A stretch of DNA of 64,000 nt. Source: Streptomyces sp. NBC_01304. GTDB taxonomy: Bacteria > Actinomycetota > Actinomycetes > Streptomycetales > Streptomycetaceae. The stretch lies in the NCBI RefSeq assembly GCF_035975855.1, contig NZ_CP109055.1, forward strand, positions 7,068,001 through 7,132,000. Reading direction: 5' to 3'. Position 1 is the stretch's first letter, and each line of letters begins with the position of its first letter. The notes under the pieces are model-generated. The model worked only from the letters and a program-made list of their open reading frames with translations. It made no database searches and had not been told where the DNA came from. Below, in pieces: positions 17,394 to 26,140 of the stretch. The translations under genes and the position numbers were made by a program.

Positions 17394-18583
17394 GCGGAGA
17401 CCTCCGTAGGAATCATGGCGAGGATGCGCGTCCCGTCGCCGACCGAGCTCGTCACGGTCAACTCCCCGCCCAGCTCGGCCAGCCGCTTGCGCATCCCGTC
17501 GAGGCCGAACCCCGGCGACGTACCGACGACGAAGCCGCGTCCGTCGTCCGTGACCTCCAGCTCGACCCCGCCCGGCTGCCGGGCCAGGACCACGCCCACG
17601 GCCGAGGCGCCGGCGTGCTTGCGTATGTTGGCCAGCGATTCCTGGGTGCAGCGCAGGAGCGCGATGCGGGTCTGCTGGTCGCAGGTGATGTCCGCGAGCT
17701 CCGCGTCGACCGGGATCCCGGTGTCCTCGGTGAAGCGGTCGAGGGTGCGGCGCAGGGTCTGCGCCACGGTCCCCGCGGCCACCTGGCCGCTCTGCTGGGC
17801 GGAGCCGACGAGTTCGCGGGCCTCGGCCAGGTTCTCGCGTGCGGTGTTCTCGATCGAACGCAACTGCTTGCGGCTCCTTTCGGTATCGGTGTCGAGCGCG
17901 CCCTGGGCCGCCTCGGAGAGGACGACGATGGACGCGAAGCCCTGGGCGAGGGTGTCATGGATGTCCCGCGCCAGGCGCTCCCGCTCGTCCGCCGCGCCCT
18001 GGCGCTGGTGGGCCTCGGAGAGCTGGACCTGGGTGCGCTCCAACTCCTCGATGAGGCGGGCCCGTTCCTGGCTCTCGGCGACCACCGAGTGGGCCCAGAG
18101 GCCGATGAGGACACCCACCGCGACGACGATCAGGGTCGAGACGAGGGTCTCGCCGAAGAACTCCCCGGACCAGCCCTGCCGCAGCCAGCTGCCCAGCAGG
18201 GTCGCCCCGGCGGCGAGCCCCAGGAAGGCCATCGAGACCCGCCGGGTGCGGCCGAACATCCAGTAGTGCGGCAGCGTGACCATGAACAGCGCCGCATAGC
18301 TGCTGCGGTTGAACGCGAGCCCGCCGAGGGCCAGTACGAGCACCGACAGATACAGGTGCGGCCGGACCACCGGGTTGTCGGGGAAGCGGTCGAGGGCCGC
18401 GTAGCAGACCACGACGCACCCGAGCAGCGCCAGCGCCGTGTACTTGCTCCCGTCGGGCCGGTCCAGGGCGACCAGGCCGATGGCCATGGCGCCGAACAGC
18501 ACCCAGCACACCGCGTTCCAGCGGCTCAGCGACCTGGACCAGAAGGGGGCGTCACCTTGGACCGGCCCGACGGAAGGATTCAT
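17390..18583 (-). CDS. Membrane histidine kinase (HisKA_3 type)
   Basis: 397 residues. Four to five membrane helices fall between about residues 23 and 167, with no large extracellular loop, which suggests sensing within the membrane. A coiled-coil linker (about 170-198) leads to the HisKA_3 dimerisation helix with phosphoacceptor His209 (ERLARDIHDTLAQG). The ATPase domain has NIRKHA (N box), VTDDGRGF (G1) and FGLDGMRKRL (G2). ATG at 18583 is the likely start, five bases after the MMPL gene stop; no clear Shine-Dalgarno sequence is visible, so coupling with the upstream gene is probable. Confidence 0.95.
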   Translation of the reverse strand: MNPSVGPVQGDAPFWSRSLSRWNAVCWVLFGAMAIGLVALDRPDGSKYTALALLGCVVVCYAALDRFPDNPVVRPHLYLSVLVLALGGLAFNRSSYAALFMVTLPHYWMFGRTRRVSMAFLGLAAGATLLGSWLRQGWSGEFFGETLVSTLIVVAVGVLIGLWAHSVVAESQERARLIEELERTQVQLSEAHQRQGAADERERLARDIHDTLAQGFASIVVLSEAAQGALDTDTERSRKQLRSIENTARENLAEARELVGSAQQSGQVAAGTVAQTLRRTLDRFTEDTGIPVDAELADITCDQQTRIALLRCTQESLANIRKHAGASAVGVVLARQPGGVELEVTDDGRGFVVGTSPGFGLDGMRKRLAELGGELTVTSSVGDGTRILAMIPTEVSA

Positions 18584-18588
18584 GTCGA

Positions 18589-20826
18589 TCAACGTACGTT
18601 GCCCGACGACGGCACCGGAATCCCCTGCTGAACCGGTGCCGGTGCCGTGGCCGCCGCCTCCCGGCCGGCACGGGCCCGCCGCGCCCGGGACACTCCGCGC
18701 GAAGGCCACCAACTGGCCTCCCCGAGCAGCAGCATCACCGACGGCAGGATCATGATGCGGATGATGAAGGCGTCGAGCAGGACGGCCGCGGCCAGCACGA
18801 AACCGATCTGCTTCATCTCGATGATGTGCAGGAAGACGAAGCTCACGAAGACCGTCGTCATGACAACGGCCGCGCTGGTCACCACACTTGCCGAACTGCG
18901 CATCCCGTCGAGCACCGCCTGGCGCGTGGGCACCCCGTTCAGGGCTGCCTCGCGGATGCGGCTCACCACGAACACCTGGTAGTCCATCGAGAGCCCGAAG
19001 AGGATCACGAAGAGGAAGAGCGGGACGCGCGAGCCGATCGAGCCGGTGGACGTGAAGTTCAGCAGCCCTTCGGCCCAGGTCCCCTGGAAGACTAGGACGA
19101 GCAGCCCGAGCGCGGCCGCCGCCGACAGCAGATTCAGTACGACGCCGAGCAGGGCGAGCACGATCGAGCGGAACGCGAACAGCGTCATGCCGAACGTGAC
19201 GAGCAGCAGCGCGCCGAGGACCAGCGGCAGTTTGCTGTTCTGGTGCGCCGGATAGTCCGTGTAGCGGGCGACATCGCCGCTCACTCCCGTCTCGGCGCCG
19301 GGAACCTTGCCGACGGTCGCGGGCAGGTAGTCGTCACGGACATGGTCGAGGGAGCGGTACGCCTCCTCGGAGTTGCCTAGGTGCGGCACGGAGAGTTCGA
19401 GCACGCTGATCCGGTGGTCGGCCGAGGTGCGCAGGCGCGGGGTGCCGGTGAACAGTGGGTCGTCCTGGGTGCGGCGGCCGAGCTCTTCGAGGGCGGCGAC
19501 GACCTGACCGGACTGGTCGGCGTCGGCGCGTACGGCGACCTGATGGGTCACCCGGAGTTCCGGGAAGGCCTCGTTGAGGCGGTCGTACACGCGCATCGCG
19601 GGGATGTCGCGGGAGTGGGTGTCCCGGCTCATCTCTGTGATGTTCAGGCCGAACAGCGGGGTGACCAGGGCGAGCAGACCGAGGACGGCGACGAGCAGCG
19701 TGGCGCGCGGATGGCGGGTCGCGGGCCGCAGCAGGACGCCGAAGATCCGGCCGTCCTTCGAGCCCTTGACCTTGCGCGGCCCGCGCCCGGCGTGTGCCCT
19801 CTGGGCGGCCCGCCGCTCCTGTCGCTGCCCGAGCTTCACGAGGAGCGCGGGCAGGACGGTCAGCGAGCTGAGCACCGCGACCAGGACCACCACGATGGTG
19901 CCGGTGGCGAGCGAGGAGAAGATCACGTCGGCGGCCAGATAGAGCGTCGCCGTCGACACGATCACCGCGAGCCCGGAGATCACCACCGCCCGGCCCGAGG
20001 TCGCCGCGGCCAGCTCCACCAGCTGCTCGGAGCTCAGCTTGCCGCCCGAGCGGGCCCGTTCCTCGCGTTCCCGCTTGAGGTAGAAGAGCGTGTAGTCGAC
20101 GCCGACCGCGAGGCCGATCATCAGGATCACGTTGTTGCCGACCCCGGCATCGGGGGAGAGGTGCGAGACCACCATGACCAGGCCGATCGCCGCCGCGATC
20201 GACGACAGGGCGAGCAGCAGCGGCACCCCGGCCATCACCACCGAGCCGAACACCACGAACAGCGTGATGAGCGTGACCGGCAGCGTGATCGCCTCGGACA
20301 GCGCCAGATCGCTGTCGCGCTGGTCGTCGACGCCCTTGCCGGTGGAGGGACTTCCGGTCTCCTCCACCACGAGGTCGGGATGCGCCTTCTGTACGGCCTC
20401 GGTCTGTGCCTGCAAGGTGTGGACCTGGGCGTCCGCGACCATCTCCGCGCCCCTCATGGTCACCTGGACCAGGAGGATCCTGCCGTTCTCGGAGGTACGC
20501 GGCCGCTCCACGCCCCGCACGGCGGGCAGGCCCTCCATCCGCGAGGTGAGCTCCTTCGCGGCGGCTTCGGCGGCCGGTCTGTCCAGCGCCCCCGACTTGG
20601 ACGAGATCAGCACCTGCTCGGTGGGCCGCCGCTCGAGCCCGCCCTCGTCGGCGATCGCCTCGGCCCGGCCGGCCTCGCCGACCCGGTAGTCCTCGGTGGT
20701 GGCCGCGTTGGTGCCGACGGCGCTGCCGACGCCCAGGCACAGGACCACGAACACCAGCCAGCCGATGATGGCCCGCCAGGGGTGCAGCGCACTCCAGCGA
20801 GCGAGGCGCACAGTCGTTGAGTTCAT
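18589..20826 (-). CDS. MMPL-family RND transporter
   Basis: 745 residues with the duplicated RND layout: one helix, a large extracytoplasmic loop (about 40-185), a bundle of five or six helices, then the same again. The proton-relay signature appears twice, as GVDYTLFYL near 245 and SMDYQVFVV near 620. MMPL proteins export lipids, antibiotics or siderophores from the inner membrane. The start has AGGA seven bases upstream of the ATG; TTG two codons earlier is less likely. It leads an operon with a histidine kinase and response regulator, so it may supply or respond to the signal, or be autoregulated by the pair. The substrate is unknown. Confidence 0.94.
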   Translation of the reverse strand: MNSTTVRLARWSALHPWRAIIGWLVFVVLCLGVGSAVGTNAATTEDYRVGEAGRAEAIADEGGLERRPTEQVLISSKSGALDRPAAEAAAKELTSRMEGLPAVRGVERPRTSENGRILLVQVTMRGAEMVADAQVHTLQAQTEAVQKAHPDLVVEETGSPSTGKGVDDQRDSDLALSEAITLPVTLITLFVVFGSVVMAGVPLLLALSSIAAAIGLVMVVSHLSPDAGVGNNVILMIGLAVGVDYTLFYLKREREERARSGGKLSSEQLVELAAATSGRAVVISGLAVIVSTATLYLAADVIFSSLATGTIVVVLVAVLSSLTVLPALLVKLGQRQERRAAQRAHAGRGPRKVKGSKDGRIFGVLLRPATRHPRATLLVAVLGLLALVTPLFGLNITEMSRDTHSRDIPAMRVYDRLNEAFPELRVTHQVAVRADADQSGQVVAALEELGRRTQDDPLFTGTPRLRTSADHRISVLELSVPHLGNSEEAYRSLDHVRDDYLPATVGKVPGAETGVSGDVARYTDYPAHQNSKLPLVLGALLLVTFGMTLFAFRSIVLALLGVVLNLLSAAAALGLLVLVFQGTWAEGLLNFTSTGSIGSRVPLFLFVILFGLSMDYQVFVVSRIREAALNGVPTRQAVLDGMRSSASVVTSAAVVMTTVFVSFVFLHIIEMKQIGFVLAAAVLLDAFIIRIMILPSVMLLLGEASWWPSRGVSRARRARAGREAAATAPAPVQQGIPVPSSGNVR

Positions 20827-21044
20827 GCCCAAATCCTGTGTGACCAGGGGTGATTGGCGACAGCACCGGCCGGTTGGACTCTGCTTCCACCGATCGGTGG
20901 ACCCAGGGGGTGGGGGTTTCCCTACGGCGTACGGGGCTGTTGGTCGGTGAGAGGCCGCGCGTGACGCCGGGCGGAGGGGTCGGCCATACTGGCCCGCGGC
21001 ATTCCAACGGGGGCGTGCGGGGCATGGGTTGGGGAGTGGACGGC

Positions 21045-22658
21045 GTGGACGTGCCGGAGCGCATCGGTGATTACGCCGTGGAGCGTGAGCTGGGAGCGGG
21101 CGGCATGGGGACGGTGTACTTGGCCCGGTCCCGGGGCGGACGTACCGTGGCTGTCAAGGTGGCCCGCCCCGAGCTGGCCGCCGATCCGCACTTCCGTGCC
21201 CGATTCCGCGCCGAGGTCGACGCCGCCCGCAGGGTCGGCGGGTTCCACACCGCGCAGGTGGTCGACGCCGACCCGGACGCGGCGGCACCCTGGCTGGCGA
21301 CCGCCTACATCGCGGGGCCGACGCTGTCGCGTCTGCTGGCCGAACAAGGCCCGATGGGCGAGGCCCGACTGCGGCTGCTCGGTGCGGCGTTGGCAGAAGC
21401 GCTGCAGGCCATTCACACCTGTGGCCTGATCCACCGTGACCTAAAGCCGGGCAACATAATCATGGCCGACGACGGCCCGCGCGTCCTCGACTTCGGTATC
21501 GCCCGCGCCCTGGAGTCGACCCGGCTGACCTCCACCGGAGCGGCTTTCGGCACCCCTGGATTCCTGGCCCCCGAGCAGGCCCAGGGGATGGAAGTCGGCG
21601 GCGCCGCCGATGTGTTCGCACTGGGTGCGGTGCTGGTCGCGGCGGCCGGTGGCCATGCGTTCGGGGAGGGCACCCCGATGGGGCTGATGTACCGGGCCGT
21701 GCACGAGCCGCCGAACCTGTCCGCCGTGCCCGAGGGCATACGCCCGGCGGTTGCCGCCTGCCTGGCCAAGGAACCGGCACAACGGCCGACCCCCGAAGCG
21801 CTGTTGGACCTGTTCGCGCCGGACACCGCTCCGGAGGCGACGCCGGGCATGGCCGGACACCCGCCGACCCTGCCGGCCCCGGCCGCCGTGCTGCCCGCCC
21901 CGGCCGTGCCACCCGTGCCGACGCCGGCCGCCGGGTACGCTCCCGCACCGGCCGTGGGGCACATCGCCGGTGCCGTGACCGTCGCCGCCGCCCCGCGGTC
22001 CGATCTCCCGCCCGCCTTTCCGCAGCAGCCCCCCTGGGGCCAGGTGCAGCCCCCCTGGGGCCGGCCGGCGACGACCGCGCCGCCGAGGAGGAAGCGCACC
22101 GGACTGCGCGTCTTCGGTGGGGTGGGAGCCCTGATCGTGCTCGGCGGCGGGGGCTACGGCATCTACGGCTTCTCGGACGCGGCCTTTCCCAAGGCCACAC
22201 ACGAGATCGTCACACCCGCCACGATGGTGGGGGGCGCATACAAGCGTGACGCCGAAGGCACCAACTTCACGGACCCGCAACCGGACGACTGGACCGAGAA
22301 GGACGTGCTGCACCACTCCGTCGACTACCTCGGCACCGACAAGGCACCGGGGTTCGAAAAGATGTCGGTGTACGGCTCGTCCGGTCGGTTCAAGTACCCG
22401 GGGGACACCCGAGACGGCCTGATGGATGCCATGACCGTAACGGGCAGCGAGAATGTCAGCGATGGGCCCAAGATGATCAGCGTTCCCGGCTCGGACGTCG
22501 ACTTCCGCTGCACGACGGTGGACGCGGCAACGGTGTGCGGCTGGGGCGACGACAGCACTACTGTCGCGATCGAGTTCACCCCAGCGGCCGACTCACTCGA
22601 AGTGGCCGCGGCGGAGACCAGCAAGATACGCGACGCCATCCGCAAGCCGATCCCATGA
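21045..22658 (+). CDS. Ser/Thr protein kinase with two-Cys extracellular domain
   Basis: About 537 residues. The Hanks-type kinase domain (7-260) has GAGGMG (glycine loop), catalytic Lys38 (VAVKVA), HRDLKPGN at 130-137 and DFG at 149-151. A Pro/Ala-rich linker of about 110 residues follows, then one membrane helix (about 360-380: ALIVLGGGGYGIYGF). The extracellular domain of roughly 150 residues has two cysteines (FRCTTVD and TVCGWGDDSTTVA) and closely matches the extracellular parts of the two Pro/Gln-rich proteins at 56.6-58.8 kb. The start is uncertain: GTG at 21045 has GGGGAG eight bases upstream; ATG at 21024 adds seven residues. It is divergent from the MMPL operon. Confidence 0.93.
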   Translation: MDVPERIGDYAVERELGAGGMGTVYLARSRGGRTVAVKVARPELAADPHFRARFRAEVDAARRVGGFHTAQVVDADPDAAAPWLATAYIAGPTLSRLLAEQGPMGEARLRLLGAALAEALQAIHTCGLIHRDLKPGNIIMADDGPRVLDFGIARALESTRLTSTGAAFGTPGFLAPEQAQGMEVGGAADVFALGAVLVAAAGGHAFGEGTPMGLMYRAVHEPPNLSAVPEGIRPAVAACLAKEPAQRPTPEALLDLFAPDTAPEATPGMAGHPPTLPAPAAVLPAPAVPPVPTPAAGYAPAPAVGHIAGAVTVAAAPRSDLPPAFPQQPPWGQVQPPWGRPATTAPPRRKRTGLRVFGGVGALIVLGGGGYGIYGFSDAAFPKATHEIVTPATMVGGAYKRDAEGTNFTDPQPDDWTEKDVLHHSVDYLGTDKAPGFEKMSVYGSSGRFKYPGDTRDGLMDAMTVTGSENVSDGPKMISVPGSDVDFRCTTVDAATVCGWGDDSTTVAIEFTPAADSLEVAAAETSKIRDAIRKPIP

Positions 22659-22798
22659 CAGCCCTGACGGGCCATGGGGGCGGCGCCTCATGGACACCTC
22701 GACATCGAAGGCGACGCCGGCGCAGTACGGCCGTCCCCCGGAGCAGGCCAGGCGGGCCTCGACAGGCGTGCGGCGACGGCCTCGCTTAGCGTCCGAGC

Positions 22799-23407
22799 AT
22801 GGGGACGAGCGCACAGCAGGCGATCGGCGGCGACGGCGGCCGCGACGACCCCGCGCTGCCCAACGACAACGCCCCCTACGCCACCCTCGCACCCCGCCCC
22901 GGCGACCGCGCCCTCCACCTGGTCTGCCGCGCCCTGCCCCCGCTCTGGTCGGCCCTCGGCCTGCGCACCGCGGCCGGCACCCTGCGCCACTATCTGCGCG
23001 GCACCGGCGCCCCGTACCGCCTGGACGCCCGCGCCCTGCTCGCCCTGCCCGTGGTGCGGACGGCGGTGGACGGCCGGCTGGACCGGTGGCGCGAGGAGGC
23101 GCGGGAACGGGGTCCGGGAACGTATCCCGCGGACAGCGGCTGGCGCGGCGTGACCATCGCCCGGCCGGGGAGCGCGGACCTCTGGCTGGCCCTGCGCGGG
23201 GTGCAGTACCGGCTGACCGGGACGGTCGAGGTCGCGGCGCCGGGGCCGGTGCGGATCACGTACCGCTTCCGCGTCCACAAGTCCTGGAACTTCGACCGCG
23301 GCGAGTCGGAGTACGGCATCCCCTTCACTCCCTTCGCGCGGCTCCATGAGACGGGCCTTGCAAGGGAGTTCGAGGCGGTCGGGGAGATCGACGGGCTGAG
23401 CGCCTAG
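22799..23407 (+). CDS. Uncharacterised protein
   Basis: 202 residues with no signal peptide or membrane segment. I do not recognise the family. The N-terminus is Gly/Asp/Asn-rich. A helical middle (about 40-110) holds ALLALPVVRTAVDGRLDRWR. The C-terminal third has alternating hydrophobics typical of beta strands (VRITYRFRVHKSWNFDRGES) and ends in aromatic and acidic residues. The general look, a variable helical front with a compact Trp/Asp-rich end, recalls C-terminal modules of Streptomyces secreted-effector-like proteins, but this is only an impression. It lies 140 bases downstream of the kinase gene with no terminator between, so co-transcription is possible. Repeat copy B starts at its stop codon. 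Confidence 0.6.
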   Translation: MGTSAQQAIGGDGGRDDPALPNDNAPYATLAPRPGDRALHLVCRALPPLWSALGLRTAAGTLRHYLRGTGAPYRLDARALLALPVVRTAVDGRLDRWREEARERGPGTYPADSGWRGVTIARPGSADLWLALRGVQYRLTGTVEVAAPGPVRITYRFRVHKSWNFDRGESEYGIPFTPFARLHETGLAREFEAVGEIDGLSA

Positions 23408-23598
23408 GGCCTGTCCGGCGGATCTTCGCGGGCCCACGACGCCTGGCACGCGCCCCCAGCCTCCGGCCGGGGGTGCCCCCGCTCGCCGCACGCCCGAATC
23501 ACCCAAGTACGTCCAGTACGAGGGCGATCCGGGCGCACGCCGAGAGCACGCACCAGACGCCGCGGGCTCTTCCGCGAAGATCCGCCGGACACGCCCTA
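23406..23598. repeat. GGGCCTGTCCGGCGG-type inverted repeat, copy B
   Basis: The left arm AGGGCCTGTCCGGCGGATCT (running to 23432) and the right arm at 23572-23598 are complementary over about 27 bp with a single mismatch (GCC against CAC). The left arm overlaps the TAG stop of the preceding gene. The 140-base centre differs from copy A, apart from general G+C richness. The remaining 130 bases of this 325-bp gap hold the promoter region of the next gene; I see no clear hexamers. Confidence 0.85.
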
Positions 23599-23722
23599 GC
23601 CGTCCGGGCCCCGGCAGAAGCGAAGTTGATCCGTGTCGGCGCATTGAACGCATTGTCGACAGCGATCTTGATCGGCCGGTCGTGGCGGACAAGGATCGTC
23701 GTTGACCGAACATGCATGACAC

Positions 23723-23727
23723 GGAGG
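23723..23727 (+). promoter_or_regulatory. Shine-Dalgarno GGAGG that points to a TTG start
   Basis: GGAGG is followed after five bases by TTG at 23733. The upstream ATG at 23712 would place this Shine-Dalgarno sequence inside the coding region and has no ribosome binding site of its own. Confidence 0.6.
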
Positions 23728-23732
23728 ACGCT

Positions 23733-25190
23733 TTGTCGAACGACGTAAGTTGGGATGCCGAGGGCAACTGGACGGCGAAGGGCGGCTGGGGGACCGCAGG
23801 TTCGGGCGGGGAGGGGTTCTCGCTCGACCGCTGGCAGGCCCGTCTCGACGAGTTGCGCGAGGCCCATCACGTGCCGGGTGCGACCCTCGCCGTGCTCAAG
23901 GACGGCGAGATCCACGAACTGGCCAGCGGGGTGCTGCACATGGGCACCGGGGTGGAGGCCACCACCGACTCGGTGTTCCACTCCGGCTCGATCGCCAAGA
24001 TCTACACCGCGACCCTGGTGATGCAGCTCGTGGACTCCGGCGAGCTCGACCTGGACGCGCGCGTCGTGGACCTCGTGCCCGAGTTCGCCACCCCGGACGC
24101 GGAGGCCACCAAGACGATCACCGTACGTCAACTCCTCAGCCACACCGGCGGGTTGACCTGCGACTTCACCTACGACTCCGGGCGCGGGGACGACTGCCTC
24201 AGCAAGTACGTAGAGGCCGCCCACGACGTCGCCCTCGACTGTCCGCCCGGCACGGCGATCTCCTACAGCAGCCTCGGATACGTCGTCCTCGGCCGCCTCA
24301 TCGAGATCCTCACCGGCCAGACCTGGGACGAGGCCCTGCGGGAGCGGCTGCTCGCGCCGCTCGGCCTCGAGCACACCATGACGCTGCCCGAGGAGGCGCT
24401 GCGGTTCCGGGTGGCCATGAGCCACCTCGGCGAGCCGGGCGGCTACCCCGACCCGGCGCCGGTCTGGGACTTCATGCCGCGCTCGGCGGGCCCGTACGGC
24501 CGTGTCATCTACTCCGCGGGCGACGCGCTGCGGCTCGTCCGGATGCACATGAACGGCGGCACCGCCCCCGACGGCACCCGCATCCTGTCGGCCGAGTCCG
24601 TCGCGGCGATGCAGCACCGCGAGGTCACCTGCCCGGACAAGTGGACGGTCAGCTCGGACGGTTGGGGCCTCGGCTGGACGCTGTACGACTGGGACGGCAT
24701 ATCCGGCTACGGCCACGACGGCTCGGCCGTCGCCCAGCAGTCCTATCTGCGCGTGGTCCCGGGGGCGGGCGTCGCCGTCGCCCTGCTGACCAATGGCGGC
24801 GGGGCCCGCACCCTTTACGCGGACCTGATGCGGGAACTCCTGGCCGAGCTGGCCGGAGTGCGCATGCCCGACGACTTCGGACCGGCGGAGCAGCCCCCGG
24901 CCGTGGACCTGGCGCCCCTCGTGGGCACGTACACGCGCGCGGGCGTCGTGCTGACCGTCAGCCAGAAGGACGACGGCAGTGCGCACCTGCTCTACGAATT
25001 CGTGGACGGCATGAAGGACATGTCCCCGCCGCTCGACATCGACCTGCTGCCGGTCAGCGAGACGGTCTTCGCCGGGACGGGCGCCGGGCCGGCGTTCAGC
25101 GAGGCCTACATGCCGGTGGTCTTCTCCACGCTGACCGACGGCACCCAGTGCGTCTACGTCGGCATGCGCGTCACGCCGAAGACCGGCTGA
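23733..25190 (+). CDS. Cytoplasmic class C serine hydrolase
   Basis: About 485 residues, lacking a signal peptide, unlike the secreted paralogue at 10.6 kb. The nucleophile motif is SIAK in HSGSIAKIY. The second motif is YSS (in ISYSSLGYV) where family members usually have YxN; the third is HDG (YGHDGSAVA). A C-terminal lipocalin-like segment (about 390-485) follows, as in ClbP/EstB-type esterases. This suggests an esterase or amidase acting on small molecules rather than a beta-lactamase. The TTG start is inferred from the Shine-Dalgarno sequence five bases upstream. Confidence 0.85.
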   Translation: MSNDVSWDAEGNWTAKGGWGTAGSGGEGFSLDRWQARLDELREAHHVPGATLAVLKDGEIHELASGVLHMGTGVEATTDSVFHSGSIAKIYTATLVMQLVDSGELDLDARVVDLVPEFATPDAEATKTITVRQLLSHTGGLTCDFTYDSGRGDDCLSKYVEAAHDVALDCPPGTAISYSSLGYVVLGRLIEILTGQTWDEALRERLLAPLGLEHTMTLPEEALRFRVAMSHLGEPGGYPDPAPVWDFMPRSAGPYGRVIYSAGDALRLVRMHMNGGTAPDGTRILSAESVAAMQHREVTCPDKWTVSSDGWGLGWTLYDWDGISGYGHDGSAVAQQSYLRVVPGAGVAVALLTNGGGARTLYADLMRELLAELAGVRMPDDFGPAEQPPAVDLAPLVGTYTRAGVVLTVSQKDDGSAHLLYEFVDGMKDMSPPLDIDLLPVSETVFAGTGAGPAFSEAYMPVVFSTLTDGTQCVYVGMRVTPKTG

Positions 25191-25211
25191 CCGGTCCCCG
25201 TGAAGCAGGAG

Positions 25212-25242
25212 TGCCCCCGCGAGTCACGTCCTCGCGGGGGCA
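25212..25242. terminator. Hairpin terminator after the serine hydrolase gene
   Basis: TGCCCCCGCGAG pairs perfectly with CTCGCGGGGGCA around a 7-base loop, 22 bases past the stop. Confidence 0.9.
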
Positions 25243-25301
25243 TTCCGTTCTTCCGCCTGCAAGTGAAGGTTGAGAAGACGATCACGAGCAGGAGTGGGGG
25301 G

Positions 25302-25322
25302 TTTGGGGGGAATCCCCCCAAA
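25302..25322 (-). terminator. Terminator of sodF
   Basis: TTTGGGGGG-AAT-CCCCCCAAA is a perfect 9-bp stem with a 3-base loop, located 20 bases beyond the sodF stop on the minus strand. Confidence 0.8.
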
Positions 25323-25341
25323 GAGAAAAGCCTTCCCCTGC

Positions 25342-25983
25342 CTACGGCACCAGCAGCAGGTTGTACGCCCGCTCCTTCGCGGCCGCGTAACGCTTCGCCA
25401 CGTCCTGCCAGTTGACGACCGCCCACATCGCGTCGATGAAGTCGACCTTCTGGTTCTTGTACTGCAGATAGAAGGCGTGCTCCCAGGCGTCGAAGACCAG
25501 GATCGGGGTGGAGCCCTGGCCGACGTTGCCCTGGTGGTCGTAGATCTGCTCGACGACGAGACGGCCGCTGACCGGCTCGTACGCGAGGACGCCCCAGCCG
25601 GAACCCTGGGTGGTGGCCGCGGCCTTGGTGAGCTGGGCCTTGAAACCGGCGAAGGACCCGAAGGACTCGGCGATGGCATCCGCCAAGTCGCCCACGCCGT
25701 CGGCCTGCAGGGGCTCGCCGCCGCCGTCGCCCGTCATGTTCTGCCAGTAGATCGAGTGCAGGATGTGGCCGGAGAGATGGAACGCGAGGTTCTTCTCGAG
25801 CCCGTTGATGGACCCCCACGACTCCTTGTCGCGGGCCTCCTCCAGCTGCTCCAGCGTGTCGTTCGCGCCCTTCACGTACGCCGCGTGGTGCTTGTCGTGG
25901 TGCAGCTCGATGATCTCCGGGCTGATGACCGGGGCCAACGCCGCGTAGTCGTACGGAAGTTCAGGAAGTGTGTAGATGGCCAT
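25342..25983 (-). CDS. sodF: Iron/manganese superoxide dismutase, nickel-repressed type
   Basis: 213 residues, the size of a single Fe/Mn-SOD subunit. It dismutates superoxide in the cytoplasm. The metal ligands are His28 (ELHHDKHH), His in [11 protein letters not shown] (near 80), and Asp and His in [13 protein letters not shown] (near 165). The text resembles Streptomyces Fe-type SODs. The start is ATG directly after a short 5' leader. A TTGCAA-N5-TTGCAA sequence 30 bases upstream matches the Nur box; in Streptomyces, Nur represses sodF when nickel is available, and NiSOD takes over. No sodN is seen in this window. Confidence 0.96.
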   Translation of the reverse strand: MAIYTLPELPYDYAALAPVISPEIIELHHDKHHAAYVKGANDTLEQLEEARDKESWGSINGLEKNLAFHLSGHILHSIYWQNMTGDGGGEPLQADGVGDLADAIAESFGSFAGFKAQLTKAAATTQGSGWGVLAYEPVSGRLVVEQIYDHQGNVGQGSTPILVFDAWEHAFYLQYKNQKVDFIDAMWAVVNWQDVAKRYAAAKERAYNLLLVP

Positions 25984-26012
25984 GACTCGACAACGCCCTT
26001 CGACAACTCTTA

Positions 26013-26029
26013 TTGCAAAAGACTTGCAA
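26013..26029. promoter_or_regulatory. Nur box (nickel-responsive repressor site) for sodF
   Basis: TTGCAA-AAGAC-TTGCAA has two perfect hexamers with the five-base spacing known for Nur operators. It is centred about 38 bases upstream of the sodF start, where it would cover the promoter. Confidence 0.8.
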
Positions 26030-26092
26030 CTGCAGGCTAGCAGCAAGAGGTGCGCGGGGTGTGAGGGGGCATGAGGTGCGAGGGGCATGCGA

Positions 26093-26123
26093 AAGGCCCC
26101 CGCCGGTGTCCGGCGGGGGCCTT
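26093..26123 (-). terminator. Terminator between the amino acid permease and sodF
   Basis: AAGGCCCCCGCCGG-TGT-CCGGCGGGGGCCTT is a perfect 14-bp stem just past the permease stop. It isolates sodF from read-through. Confidence 0.9.
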
Positions 26124-26140
26124 GAGGTGTGTGGGATGCG

